From: Thiosocius teredinicola
GTDB lineage: Bacteria > Pseudomonadota > Gammaproteobacteria > Chromatiales > Chromatiaceae
Assembly (NCBI RefSeq): GCF_002009425.1
Contig: NZ_CP019936.1
Span: 3,335,297 to 3,399,296, forward strand
DNA: 64,000 nt
Reading direction: 5' to 3'
A program made the position numbers and the translations under genes. Positions within the stretch are counted from its first letter, which is position 1; each line of letters begins with the position of its first letter. Below, piece by piece: positions 35,377 to 44,048 of the stretch. The notes beneath the pieces are model-generated. The model searched no databases, was not told where the DNA came from, and saw only the letters and a list, made by a program, of their open reading frames with translations.

Positions 35377-35898
35377 ATGGCGGCAGACTTGCGTGCGATT
35401 CGCGCGGACATCACCGCGCTCGACGTGGACGGTATCGTCAATGCGGCCAACAACTCACTGCTGGGCGGTGGCGGCGTCGATGGCGCGATTCATCGTGCCG
35501 CCGGTCCCGAACTATTGGAGGCATGTCGCAAGCTGGCAGGCTGCGAAACCGGCGACGCCAAGATCACGCCAGGTTTCCGTCTCCCTGCACGTTATGTGAT
35601 CCACACGGTTGGCCCGGTCTGGCACGGCGGCGAACGCGGCGAACCGGAACGTTTGGCATCCTGTTATCGTCGCTCCCTCGCCGTGGCCCTCGAGCACGGC
35701 CTACGGTCCTTGGCGTTTCCCAGCATCAGCACCGGGGTATATGGCTACCCGATCGAACGCGCAGCCTCGATCGCGGTCGATACCGTTTACGCGATAACCC
35801 GCGATCGCAATGACCTGACGTCGATTGTGTTCTGTTGCTTCTCCGCCGGCGACCTGGCGGTATACCAGGCGATTCTGGATGACTTACCCGACCGCTGA
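35377..35898 (+). CDS. Macrodomain protein, O-acetyl-ADP-ribose deacetylase type
   Basis: The product is 173 residues, a stand-alone macrodomain of the YmdB/MacroD class that removes ADP-ribose or acetyl groups from ADP-ribosylated substrates. Key motifs: [20 protein letters not shown] (residues about 18-37, the ADP-ribose binding loop), [11 protein letters not shown], and [12 protein letters not shown] (the second loop). A GGAGGAGG ribosome-binding site is visible. It overlaps the next gene by 20 nt. The physiological substrate is unknown. Confidence 0.93.
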   Translation: MAADLRAIRADITALDVDGIVNAANNSLLGGGGVDGAIHRAAGPELLEACRKLAGCETGDAKITPGFRLPARYVIHTVGPVWHGGERGEPERLASCYRRSLAVALEHGLRSLAFPSISTGVYGYPIERAASIAVDTVYAITRDRNDLTSIVFCCFSAGDLAVYQAILDDLPDR

Positions 35899-36343
35899 AC
35901 CAACCACCCGCGACGGTAGCCGCGCAACCCGGCGGCATATCCTTGCGTGGTTCGCGTTGTTGATCATCGCCATCGGCAATGGCGCGTTGCGCGATCTGGG
36001 CTATGGCCCCCTGCTCTCTCCACTCACCGCGCACCAGGCCTCTACATTGATCGCTGTGCTGCTGAGCGGCGCCGTCGCCTGGTGGCTCGCCCGGCGTTGG
36101 CCGCTACCCAACCACAAAGTCGCGCATACGGTCGGCGGCGTCTGGCTGATCGCCACCATCGCGTTCGAATTCTTGTTCGGTCATTTCGTCATGGGACATG
36201 ACTGGCAACGTCTGCTGGGCGACTACGATCTCTCGGCTGGCCGCGTGTGGCCATTGTTCCTGGCATGGACCGGTCTGATGCCTTCGATCTTCTACCGGTG
36301 GCACGGTACTCGGAAAGCCGACCGACAACCCGGCACAACTTGA
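35879..36343 (+). CDS. Small integral membrane protein, four helices
   Basis: The product is 154 residues with four hydrophobic helices: about 21-42 ([20 protein letters not shown]), 50-70 ([18 protein letters not shown]), 82-102 ([17 protein letters not shown]) and 122-140. A short conserved-looking segment [19 protein letters not shown] lies between helices 3 and 4. The start at 35879 inside the macrodomain gene is preferred over one 18 codons upstream; either way the two genes overlap and may be coupled. Family and function not recognised. Confidence 0.65.
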   Translation: MTYPTAEPTTRDGSRATRRHILAWFALLIIAIGNGALRDLGYGPLLSPLTAHQASTLIAVLLSGAVAWWLARRWPLPNHKVAHTVGGVWLIATIAFEFLFGHFVMGHDWQRLLGDYDLSAGRVWPLFLAWTGLMPSIFYRWHGTRKADRQPGTT

Positions 36344-36418
36344 CGATCTTCAGGGCTACCCGTCATCAATTGGCGTTATGATGATTTCACAGCATCGATA
36401 AACCGGAGGAAACCACCG

Positions 36419-36706
36419 ATGTCGAACGAAGGCTATCACGAGCCGATTTCCGAACTGTCCGATGAAACCCGCGATATGCATCGTGCCATCATCTCCTTGA
36501 TGGAAGAACTCGAGGCGGTCGACTGGTACAACCAGCGCGTCGACGCCTGCAAGAACGAAGAACTGAAGGCCATCCTCGCGCACAACCGCGACGAAGAAAA
36601 AGAACACGCCGCGATGGTGCTCGAATGGATTCGGCGCAACGACCCGAAGTTTGACGGCGAACTGAAAGATTACCTGTTCACCGAAAAACCCATCGCACAC
36701 AAGTAA
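36419..36706 (+). CDS. Encapsulated-ferritin (EncFtn) family protein without cargo tail
   Basis: The product is 95 residues, closely resembling the ferroxidase domain of encapsulated ferritins such as that of Rhodospirillum rubrum: HRAIISLMEELEAVDWYNQR and ILAHNRDEEKEHAAMVLEWI, followed by RRNDPKF and DYLFTEKPI. The Glu of MEELEAVDWY and the Glu/His of EEKEHAAM would form the di-iron site at the dimer interface. Known members carry a C-terminal encapsulin-targeting peptide; this one stops right after the helical core, and no encapsulin gene is nearby. GGAGG precedes the ATG. Likely an iron-oxidising mini-ferritin. Confidence 0.88.
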   Translation: MSNEGYHEPISELSDETRDMHRAIISLMEELEAVDWYNQRVDACKNEELKAILAHNRDEEKEHAAMVLEWIRRNDPKFDGELKDYLFTEKPIAHK

Positions 36707-36754
36707 GCGCGACCAGCCTTCCCGCATGCGGCACGGATGCCGCGCCGCCGCCCA

Positions 36755-37255
36755 ATGCACTATTTCGCCTACGGCTCGAACATGTCGGTGAAACGCCTGC
36801 AACACCGCGTTTCATCGGCCCACCCGATCGGCGTCGCAACACTCAGCGATCATCGACTGGCGTTTCACAAGATCGGTCGCGACGGTTCGGCAAAATGCGA
36901 TGCCGCGCAAGCCCCGGGACACACGGTCTACGGCGTGGTGTTCACCTTGGCGGAGGAACACAAGACGTTGCTCGATCGCTACGAAGATCTGGGGCGCGGA
37001 TACAACGACAAACTGGTCGACGTAACCTTGACCAACGGTGCCGTCGTCAAAGCCTTCACCTATTACGCAACCCGCATCGATGCCTCGCTCAAACCCTTCG
37101 ACTGGTACCGACGCCATGTCATCCACGGTGCAACCGAACACGCTCTGCCCGCCGACTACATTCGCGCGCTGCAGGCGATCGAGACGATCGATGATACGGA
37201 CTTGCTGCGGCGGCAGACCGAGCTGTTGATCTACACCACGACCGAAGACGAGTAG
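36755..37255 (+). CDS. Gamma-glutamylcyclotransferase-like (GGCT/AIG2) protein
   Basis: The product is 166 residues. The fold signature is clear: MHYFAYGSNMSVKRLQ at the N-terminus (YGSN substrate loop), VYGVVFTLAEEHKTLLDRYE with the catalytic Glu position near residue 81, and a C-terminal FDWYRRHVIHGATEHALP. Members cleave gamma-glutamyl amines to 5-oxoproline; the exact substrate is unknown. An in-frame ATG six codons earlier (36737) is possible, but starting at MHYFAYGSN matches the family. No strong ribosome-binding site for either. Confidence 0.85.
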   Translation: MHYFAYGSNMSVKRLQHRVSSAHPIGVATLSDHRLAFHKIGRDGSAKCDAAQAPGHTVYGVVFTLAEEHKTLLDRYEDLGRGYNDKLVDVTLTNGAVVKAFTYYATRIDASLKPFDWYRRHVIHGATEHALPADYIRALQAIETIDDTDLLRRQTELLIYTTTEDE

Positions 37256-37256
37256 C

Positions 37257-37781
37257 TCACCGCTCGCTGCTGCGAATCACCTCGACCGCATCGCCCACCG
37301 CGATCGTGCCCGGCTCGATTACCCGCAGACCGAGCCCGCCGCGTTTACGCAGCGCCTTGGCCGCGCCGGCCTGCACCGCTCTGTCGAGATACGCACATGG
37401 TGGGCGCAGTCGATGAAAAGCGAACAATACGCCACCGATGCGCAGTTGCTGGCGGATCATGGCCTGCAGCGGAACCCCCATTATTACCAGGTTGCGCCGA
37501 TGCTCGCCGGCGAGGAACGACAACTTGGCATTGGACGCGTCGCGCATGTCCTCGAGCGTGACCAGCGTGACTTCACAACCATCGACCGACCGCCAGTGGC
37601 CACGACCTTCGGCGTAGCGATCTTCGGCGAGTCCCCGACCCGGCAGGCAATCGGCCTGTTCGACGCGACGCATCGGCGCGCCCGCGGCATCGGCCACGTA
37701 AATGTCGCTCAGGACGCCGCGCAACTCATCGGCGCGCCACTGGTTGAGCCAGGAAAACAGGGGGCTGATTTTGGAGGGCAT
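37257..37781 (-). CDS. MOSC domain protein
   Basis: The product is 174 residues, one MOSC beta-strand domain. Seen: GVLSDIYVADAAGAPMRRVE, LPGRGLAEDRYAEGRGHW and GEHRRNLVIMGVPL, and a Cys in RLRPPCAYLD that matches the conserved Cys of molybdenum cofactor sulfurase C-terminal domains. Stand-alone MOSC proteins (YiiM type) bind molybdenum cofactor in reductases of N-hydroxylated compounds; partner genes are not seen here. Convergent with the GGCT gene (1-nt gap). Confidence 0.85.
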   Translation of the reverse strand: MPSKISPLFSWLNQWRADELRGVLSDIYVADAAGAPMRRVEQADCLPGRGLAEDRYAEGRGHWRSVDGCEVTLVTLEDMRDASNAKLSFLAGEHRRNLVIMGVPLQAMIRQQLRIGGVLFAFHRLRPPCAYLDRAVQAGAAKALRKRGGLGLRVIEPGTIAVGDAVEVIRSSER

Positions 37782-37817
37782 GAATTCAACAACTCCGCGG
37801 AGTGAGCCGGTCGTCGC

Positions 37818-38507
37818 TCAACACCAGCTCGGCACCCCGGTACCTGCGTTCGGCAGCATCAACTCACGCACGTTCGACTCGATGATTCGGTAGCCGACAT
37901 TGCCATACAGTAGTTGCCGCCCTTCATTGAACACATAGGTCGGGCTCCCCTGCACGCCGTACGCCTTCATCAACTCGGCATCGCGGTGCAGCGCCGCATA
38001 GGCCTCGCCATTGTCGATCCTTGCGCGTACCGCCGCTTCGCCCAGGCCGACATCGTCGAGCAGTGGCAACAGCGTCGCCAGGCACGAGATGTCCTGTGCC
38101 TGTTCGAAGAACAGTAAACGGGTCTTGTTAACCAAGCTGTCGAACAGGCGCCTGCGCTCGTCGCTTACGTCCTGCTCATTGTCGGTACCCAGGCACAAGC
38201 CTGCCGCTATCAGAAACACATGCGCGGTCGTGCTGCTACACGGACGACATTGTGTCCAGACTTCACGATGCGGCGAGGTATGCGGCCATTGTTCACACAC
38301 CTCATGCAGATGGGTGCCGAAACCCGCGAATCCGCCCTCGTCTTTCCAGCCTTCTCCGATGCGCTTTCGGGTATCGGCGAACAGCATCATGAATCGATGC
38401 CTTACCTGAATGTCGCCACCGAACTCGCGCTGCAGTTCGTCGAGCCGAATCTGGCCGCCGTAAGCCCACACGCACAGCACGTCGGAAAAATAATCGATGG
38501 TAATCAC
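37818..38507 (-). CDS. DsbA-family thioredoxin-fold oxidoreductase
   Basis: The product is 229 residues from a GTG start with AAGG upstream (a long open frame beyond it overlaps the transglycosylase gene and is not coding). ITIDYFSDVLCVWAYGGQIR is the thioredoxin-fold strand with active-site region C-V-W-A, so only one Cys of the CxxC pair is present. The helical insertion and the cis-proline GVQGSPTYVFNEGRQ identify the DsbA/2-hydroxychromene-2-carboxylate isomerase-like clan. No signal peptide, so cytoplasmic. Substrate unknown. Confidence 0.8.
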   Translation of the reverse strand: MITIDYFSDVLCVWAYGGQIRLDELQREFGGDIQVRHRFMMLFADTRKRIGEGWKDEGGFAGFGTHLHEVCEQWPHTSPHREVWTQCRPCSSTTAHVFLIAAGLCLGTDNEQDVSDERRRLFDSLVNKTRLLFFEQAQDISCLATLLPLLDDVGLGEAAVRARIDNGEAYAALHRDAELMKAYGVQGSPTYVFNEGRQLLYGNVGYRIIESNVRELMLPNAGTGVPSWC

Positions 38508-38590
38508 GCCCTTTCGCCTTCCTTTGGTTGCCCGCTGACCAAGTAAATAGCGACCGGGCACATTGCGCAACCCGGCGTTGCCGCAGGTCT

Positions 38591-40885
38591 TCAGCCGCTG
38601 GGCGCGTGCACGATGTCCGAACCGGCCACTGACAGCGGCATCGTTTCGCGGCGAGACAATCGACGATCGGCGATCTCGACATAAGCGCGATAGCGCTGGC
38701 GGATCTCGCGCACGTAACTGACAGGCTCTACCCCGCGCACATAGCCGTAACGCGCCTTGCTGGCGTACTGCTTCTTGGACAGCAGCAACATCGCCTTCTC
38801 GGTGTTTTCGAACCAGCGATCGCCGTTCAGGCCGAGATTGCGTGCCAGCCGTCGTGCATCGTCCACATGTCCGTGACCGGCGTTGTACGCGGCCAGGCTG
38901 AACCACATACGCTCATTGAACGGCAAAGACGGCTCAAACCGGTTTCTGACCCAGTCGAGGTATTTTATGCCGGCATGGATGCCATCTTCGGGTTCGAGAA
39001 CGTTGGCAAACCCCATGAACCTGGCAGTCCTCGGCATGACCTGCAGCAGGCCGCGGGCGCCGGCGAACGACTGGGCTTGCGGGTCGAACCGGCTCTCCTG
39101 AAACATCTGTGCGGTAATCAGGCGCCAATCGAATCCGTATTCTTCTGCATAACGCTGGGTGATGTCGTCGTACGGCGACAGGCCCGTTCCATCACTGCTC
39201 AAACGTCCTGCCGCCAAGGCCCTCACCGCACGCGCGTTGGTGAAGTACTTCTTGTACAGAATGTTGTAGACCAGCCCTTTGTATTCTTTCTTGATGAAGC
39301 GGTTCAACGCCTTGCGCAGTTTCTTGTCTTTTGCCCTGACTGCGACCGCATGCGGCCGGTCCTCGCCGAGTTGAAAGCCCGATTTCACCGCCAGGCCACG
39401 CGCAAGTTCGATATCCAACAGGTGGCCGTCGGCAACGGTCGCATCGATTTCACCCTCGGCGACACGCGCGATCAGTTCTTCGGTTTCCATGTGCTCGGGA
39501 GCGGCCACCAGATCGAACGCGTAGCCCGACTCCAGCATTTCCTGCAGATCGCGCCAGTACGGACTGGAACGGCGAACCATCACCGTTCGGTCCTGCATAT
39601 CCCAGATACCGTTCATTGGATCGTCGGCCTTGACGACCAGATGACGCGGAGCGAAGTGATAGGGTCGCGAGAATGCGAGGCTGCGTGCCTTCAACTCGTC
39701 GCTGGGTTCGAGAAAGCCGGCTGCGATGTCGCCGCGGCCATCCACCAGCCAGTTCAGCAGCTGCTCGTGGGTTTCGGGCACGATCACTTCAAGCCGCAGT
39801 TTGTGTGCGTCGGCGAACGCCTTGGCGAGTTCGTATTCGAATCCGTGCAGCTCCCCTTTATAGAGAAAATACGAAGCCGCATTGTTCGGCATCAGCACGC
39901 GCAGCACCTTGCGCTTCTTGATACCCTCAAAACCATCGGTATGCCGGATGGGCTCATTGCCGGCCAGCAGCTCTAGGTGCAGGAACTTATTCAGCGCCGC
40001 ACGCAGGTGCGGAGAGCCGGGCCGGATACCCCAGGCGATATCGTCGGTGCCGCGCATCGCGAATGCCACCTTGATATCGTCGCGGAAGCTCAGGTACATG
40101 CTCGCAACGTTGCTGTCGCGAACCGCTGCATCGATCTTGCCGTGCGCTACAGCGTCGAGTTCAGCCTCATCGGTCAGCCCCTCGGGACGCTTCACCAGCT
40201 CGATCCCCGGGTACTCCTTCTGCAGCGCCGCCATCCGATCCCAGAACGACGAATGCGGGTCGACCATGACGCGTTTGCCGACGAGATCCTTCACGCCCTG
40301 TATACCGGTTTGGTCCTGGGCGACCAACACCTGTTGATGCACCGTTGTCAGCGGAACGGAAAACGCGATCTCCTCACGGCGGCGCTCGGTCACCGTCAGG
40401 TTGGCGGCGATGATGTCGCCTTTGCCTTCGAGCAACGAGGGAATCATGTCGGCGAACGACGCCACAGGCACCAACACCGGCTCGAGACCGTGACGACGTG
40501 CAAACGACGACGCAGTCTCATGCTGTGCATCTACCGGCCAACCTTTGCGCGGCAGATAGAACGCGCCGCCAATGTTCGCCGGTATCAGGATACGCAGCTT
40601 GCCCCGATTCTTGAGTACGGCGAGGTCGCCGGTGTAGGTGCTGTCATCGACAGTCAGCGCTGATGCCGCGCTGTTTCTCTCCTCGGGCTTTTGTTCGAGT
40701 GCGACTTCGGCCAGACCTTCGACGTCGGCCGGCGCGCTGGGTGTGCGCGTCACTGCGCGTTCGGTACGACCCTGCGATACATCGCTGGCCGGTGTCTTGA
40801 CCACGGGCGTGTCTTCGTTGCAGCCGCTAAGCACGGCAGCAAGCATGAGACTCGCAGCAATGATCGGGAGACGCTCGGCAAACAC
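38591..40885 (-). CDS. Lipoprotein with two solute-binding domains and a lytic transglycosylase domain
   Basis: The product is 764 residues from a GTG start. A lipoprotein signal (lipobox LSGC, Cys 22) is followed by a linker, a first SBP_bac_3-like domain (about 95-320), a second (about 328-550) and a C-terminal SLT/MltF-type transglycosylase domain (about 580-700) with catalytic Glu in MFQESRFDPQAQS, then GARGLLQVMPRTA and SLAAYNAGHGHVDDAR. MltF itself has a single binding domain, so this is a duplicated architecture. It would cleave peptidoglycan at the membrane and may sense muropeptides or amino acids. Divergent from the ABC transporter genes. Confidence 0.9.
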   Translation of the reverse strand: MFAERLPIIAASLMLAAVLSGCNEDTPVVKTPASDVSQGRTERAVTRTPSAPADVEGLAEVALEQKPEERNSAASALTVDDSTYTGDLAVLKNRGKLRILIPANIGGAFYLPRKGWPVDAQHETASSFARRHGLEPVLVPVASFADMIPSLLEGKGDIIAANLTVTERRREEIAFSVPLTTVHQQVLVAQDQTGIQGVKDLVGKRVMVDPHSSFWDRMAALQKEYPGIELVKRPEGLTDEAELDAVAHGKIDAAVRDSNVASMYLSFRDDIKVAFAMRGTDDIAWGIRPGSPHLRAALNKFLHLELLAGNEPIRHTDGFEGIKKRKVLRVLMPNNAASYFLYKGELHGFEYELAKAFADAHKLRLEVIVPETHEQLLNWLVDGRGDIAAGFLEPSDELKARSLAFSRPYHFAPRHLVVKADDPMNGIWDMQDRTVMVRRSSPYWRDLQEMLESGYAFDLVAAPEHMETEELIARVAEGEIDATVADGHLLDIELARGLAVKSGFQLGEDRPHAVAVRAKDKKLRKALNRFIKKEYKGLVYNILYKKYFTNARAVRALAAGRLSSDGTGLSPYDDITQRYAEEYGFDWRLITAQMFQESRFDPQAQSFAGARGLLQVMPRTARFMGFANVLEPEDGIHAGIKYLDWVRNRFEPSLPFNERMWFSLAAYNAGHGHVDDARRLARNLGLNGDRWFENTEKAMLLLSKKQYASKARYGYVRGVEPVSYVREIRQRYRAYVEIADRRLSRRETMPLSVAGSDIVHAPSG

Positions 40886-40921
40886 GTTGTTGTTGGTTAT
40901 CAGTCACACGATGGACCGAGT

Positions 40922-40933
40922 ATAGCGAGCTAT
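40922..40933. repeat. Palindrome ATAGC-GA-GCTAT
   Basis: A 5-bp-arm palindrome that overlaps a -10-like TATACT on the minus strand, 37-48 nt before the lipoprotein start. Could be an operator; binding protein unknown. Confidence 0.4.
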
Positions 40934-40993
40934 CAGTTTCATCAGAACTTCAGGAACATCGTTCCAAGTCACTGAAAACATAATAAAATTCTG

Positions 40994-41039
40994 ATTTTCC
41001 ACAATGTGCCGCGAAGGCGCACGAAAGTGCGAGGAAAAT
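40994..41039 (+). repeat. Nested inverted repeat, possible structured leader
   Basis: Outer arms ATTTTCC (40994-41000) and GGAAAAT (41033-41039) enclose a perfect stem CGCAC-GAAA-GTGCG (41018-41031), whose GAAA is a GNRA tetraloop. The loop type hints at RNA structure. It lies about 217 nt before the ABC permease start; it matches no riboswitch that I know. Confidence 0.45.
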
Positions 41040-41255
41040 GCCGCATCGCTGCAGCTTCGCGCTGGCGAACGGCGTTCTTACCGACGCCTTTGAGACGCCC
41101 CGAAACGCGTTGGCTTGGCTTCATCCCGGTTGTCGCCGCGCGGATGTGGCGGCAGAATCATCAGACAACTCGCAAAATAACGAAGGCCGTGCGTTGAGAC
41201 CGCCCAGAGCCACCCGCAACCGAACTTGTCGCCACGACTCCCTCGCCGCAGGCCG

Positions 41256-42887
41256 ATGAGCAACCCGCCAACATCCACAGGGCACGGCAGCTTTCTGGCT
41301 GCGCCGCTCGGCGTGTTGATCGTCGCCGCGGTGTTCCTGCCCGTCGCCTACCTGCTGACCGAAGCCATTCCGCGCAACGCTGCGGCATTGCAGACAACGC
41401 GCGACTACCTTACCGATCCGGCGGTACACCATTCATTGTTGAAGACATTGCTAATCGGAATTAGCGCCGCCGTGCTGTGCGGTGTGATCGCCACGCCGCT
41501 GGCCTTTGTCACCGCCAGAGCATCGGGTGCCCATCGTGGGTGGTCCCTCGCGTTCGGACTCCTTCCGCTCGCCACGCCTCCTTACATCGTGGCCGCGATG
41601 GTCGATCGATCGATGCAGGCCCTCGGTCTGCCAACACAGATCGCGCTCACCGACAGTGCCTGGTCAAACCTGCCCATGGCCCTGATCATCGCCTTCGCCC
41701 TGCACTACCTGCCTTTGGTCATGCTGTTGCTGACACTGCGACTCAACGCAACCGACCGGGCATTACAGGAAGCAGCCGTCAACCTCGGCGGCAGCGCCTT
41801 CACAGTGCTTCGCCGCATCACGCTGCCGTTGTTGGCGCCGGCCTATATCGCCGCACTCGCGCTGGTCATGTTGAGAATCATCGAAGATGTTGCAACGCCG
41901 TTGATCGTCGGTACCGACGACGTGCTGGCGCCGATGCTGTTTCTGCAATGGAGCGACATCGGCAAGACATCGTCACCGGTTCTCGTCAGCGCCGCCTTGC
42001 TGTTGCTGCTGTCTGCGCTACTAACGGTCGTCGCTTGGAACAGCCTGCAGGCGACGTTGCGCGCCTCTGAAAACGGACCGGATGCATGCCCCTACCGCTG
42101 GCGCCCCGGCCGCTCGACACGCTACGGATCGACACTGGTCGTCGCCATGCTCGCGTTGTTGGCGCTCACCCCGTTCGTCATGCTGTTGCATGCAATGATC
42201 GCGACACCGGGCCAGGGGGTTGCGGTCGAACAACTCAAGCCGAATATGCTTTCGTCAGTAGTCATCGGGCTTGCCGTCGCTGCAGGCGGTCTGCTGCTGG
42301 CCGGCGCAACCGGTCTGCTGACCCGCGGATCAAGACTGTCAGTACGCGCCCTACGCGCGGCCATCACCAGCCTGCTGGCAGTTCCGGGAGCGGTTCTGGT
42401 CATTGCCTGTGTCTGGCCGCTTGGCCAGATGAACCACGATCCATCGATCAGTCCGGCTTCGGCACTGGCGGTTGTGGTGTTCGCCCTCACCCTCAAACAA
42501 CTGCCCTATCTGCATCGCATCATGGTGCAGGGCGCAGACTTCATGCGCCATGAGTTCACGGATACCGGGCGTATGGTCGGCATGTCCCGCCCTGCAACCG
42601 TCGTTCGCTACCTGTTGCCCGCCATGAAATGGCACCTGTGGACGGCGTTCAGTGTGGGCTTTGTCGGCGCGGTGGCAGAGGCATCGATACTGCTGCTGAT
42701 GGCTAGCGACGCCTGGACACCGCCGATCGCAATCGTGGCATTCGACAAGCTGCGCGATGACCCGTTAAATCTCGTCGGAATCACCGCAGCGGTGCTTCTC
42801 GGCGTTATGATAGCGGCAACGATCGCAGCCGTATTCTGGGTGAGACCGACGTACATCTCGGCAAATCGTGGTAACCGGTGCGAATAA
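41256..42887 (+). CDS. ABC transporter permease, fused double (FbpB-like)
   Basis: The product is 543 residues with about 12 membrane helices in two BPD_transp_1 halves. The first coupling motif is clear (DRALQEAAVNLGGSAFTVLRR, quoted with one residue fewer than the full loop, then ITLPLL); the second is looser (DTGRMVGMSRPATVVRYLLP). This fused layout is typical of iron(III)/thiamine/phosphonate-type importers. The ATG at 41256 is preferred over an upstream TTG. It is followed 9 nt later by the ATPase gene. No solute-binding protein gene is adjacent on this strand. Confidence 0.88.
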   Translation: MSNPPTSTGHGSFLAAPLGVLIVAAVFLPVAYLLTEAIPRNAAALQTTRDYLTDPAVHHSLLKTLLIGISAAVLCGVIATPLAFVTARASGAHRGWSLAFGLLPLATPPYIVAAMVDRSMQALGLPTQIALTDSAWSNLPMALIIAFALHYLPLVMLLLTLRLNATDRALQEAAVNLGGSAFTVLRRITLPLLAPAYIAALALVMLRIIEDVATPLIVGTDDVLAPMLFLQWSDIGKTSSPVLVSAALLLLLSALLTVVAWNSLQATLRASENGPDACPYRWRPGRSTRYGSTLVVAMLALLALTPFVMLLHAMIATPGQGVAVEQLKPNMLSSVVIGLAVAAGGLLLAGATGLLTRGSRLSVRALRAAITSLLAVPGAVLVIACVWPLGQMNHDPSISPASALAVVVFALTLKQLPYLHRIMVQGADFMRHEFTDTGRMVGMSRPATVVRYLLPAMKWHLWTAFSVGFVGAVAEASILLLMASDAWTPPIAIVAFDKLRDDPLNLVGITAAVLLGVMIAATIAAVFWVRPTYISANRGNRCE

Positions 42888-42896
42888 GAGAAAGCA

Positions 42897-43985
42897 ATGA
42901 TAAAAACGCAACCCGCCAGTCTTGAAATCAGACGTCTCGACGTCAACGTCGCACAACGCGAGATCCTCCACGATGTGAACCTCAATGTCCTGCCCGGCGA
43001 GATGTGCGTCATCCTCGGCGGCAACGGGGCCGGCAAGACGGCCCTGCTGCGTGCCTTGGCCGGGCTCGAAGAGACGGTTGCGGGCGAGATGTGGATCGAC
43101 GATCGCGAGATCACGCAGACGGCGCCGAACAAGCGCGGCGTCGCCATGATGTGCCAGACCTTTCCGCTGTGGCCGCACATGTGTGTGTTCGAGAACGTCG
43201 CCTTCGGCCTGCGCCAACATCACCTGTCGCGCAGCCAGATTCACGAGCACGTCGAACGCGAACTACAGGCGGTGGGGTTGTCCGAGTTCCTGTACCACCT
43301 GCCTTCGCAGCTGTGGCCGAGCCAACGCCAACGGGTCGCGCTGGCGCGTACGCTGATCGCCAAGGCAGACGTTGTGTTGTTGGACGAACCGCTCAGCGAA
43401 CAGGACCCGAAACTGCGCAGCCAACTGCTGCGGCTGTTGAAGAAACAACAGCAGCAGTCCGGGGCAACGATGTTGCTTGCAACCCAGGAACGTGAAGAGG
43501 CCATGCGCATCGCCGATCGCATCGCGATCATTCACGACGGCAGAATCCAGCAGGTCGGCACGCCGATCGATCTATACGATGCGCCGCGCAACCGCTTCGT
43601 CGCCGAGTACCTGGGCGGGACCAACCTGCTCGATGGCGAGATCGAGTACGCCGGTGACCAGCCGCTGTTCCGCGCTGCCAACGGCATGGTGATCCCGCTG
43701 TTCGACGAGGCCTACAAGCGCCCCCGCAAAGGGTCTGCGATGTTCCGGCCGAACGATCTACATATCGTCAGTACCGAACAGCAGCGACCCGGCGAACAGA
43801 TCCGCTTCACCGGCCGCGTCGACCAGGCCGAATTCCTCGGCGACAGCATGCGCTACTGCATCGACCTCGCAGGCGATCTGGTGTGGATGGATCTGCCGCG
43901 CACTGCCGGTCAACCGCAGCTGCATATCGGCGATCAACTGGTCGTCGGCCTGGACGCAAGCAAGATCCGGATACTCGAACACTGA
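42897..43985 (+). CDS. ABC transporter ATP-binding protein with degenerate signature and H-loop
   Basis: The product is 362 residues: NBD (about 8-240) plus C-terminal TOBE-type domain (about 285-360). Walker A GGNGAGKT, Q-loop MMCQTFPLWPHM and Walker B VVLLDEP are intact. The signature that normally reads LSGGQ is LWPSQ (SQLWPSQRQRVALAR), and the switch His is Gln (MLLATQEREEAM instead of TH-D/Q). The D-loop is SEQD. These changes would impair hydrolysis in a typical importer. It is paired with the upstream permease; both lack a neighbouring binding protein gene. Reading frame is undamaged. Confidence 0.9.
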   Translation: MIKTQPASLEIRRLDVNVAQREILHDVNLNVLPGEMCVILGGNGAGKTALLRALAGLEETVAGEMWIDDREITQTAPNKRGVAMMCQTFPLWPHMCVFENVAFGLRQHHLSRSQIHEHVERELQAVGLSEFLYHLPSQLWPSQRQRVALARTLIAKADVVLLDEPLSEQDPKLRSQLLRLLKKQQQQSGATMLLATQEREEAMRIADRIAIIHDGRIQQVGTPIDLYDAPRNRFVAEYLGGTNLLDGEIEYAGDQPLFRAANGMVIPLFDEAYKRPRKGSAMFRPNDLHIVSTEQQRPGEQIRFTGRVDQAEFLGDSMRYCIDLAGDLVWMDLPRTAGQPQLHIGDQLVVGLDASKIRILEH

Positions 43986-44048
43986 GCAATCAATCCGGCC
44001 CGGTGTTCTGTTAGCCTAGGCCGACATGCACCGCCTATCGGATCCATC

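Larger units (their letters stand above)
40886..41255. other. Divergent regulatory region
   Basis: A 370-base region between the lipoprotein and ABC permease genes. It holds a 12-bp palindrome at 40922-40933 overlapping a minus-strand TATACT (40919-40924) suited to the lipoprotein gene, AT-rich DNA at 40965-41000, and a nested inverted repeat at 40994-41039. A 73-codon frame (41038-41259) ends with an ATGA overlap on the permease start; its arginine-rich product is not recognised, so it is left as a doubtful gene. Confidence 0.5.

Noticed and set aside
38508-38906. N-terminal extension of the DsbA-like protein by 133 codons
   Set aside because: Overlaps the transglycosylase gene in another frame, is Arg-rich, and the thioredoxin-fold start fits the GTG at 38507.
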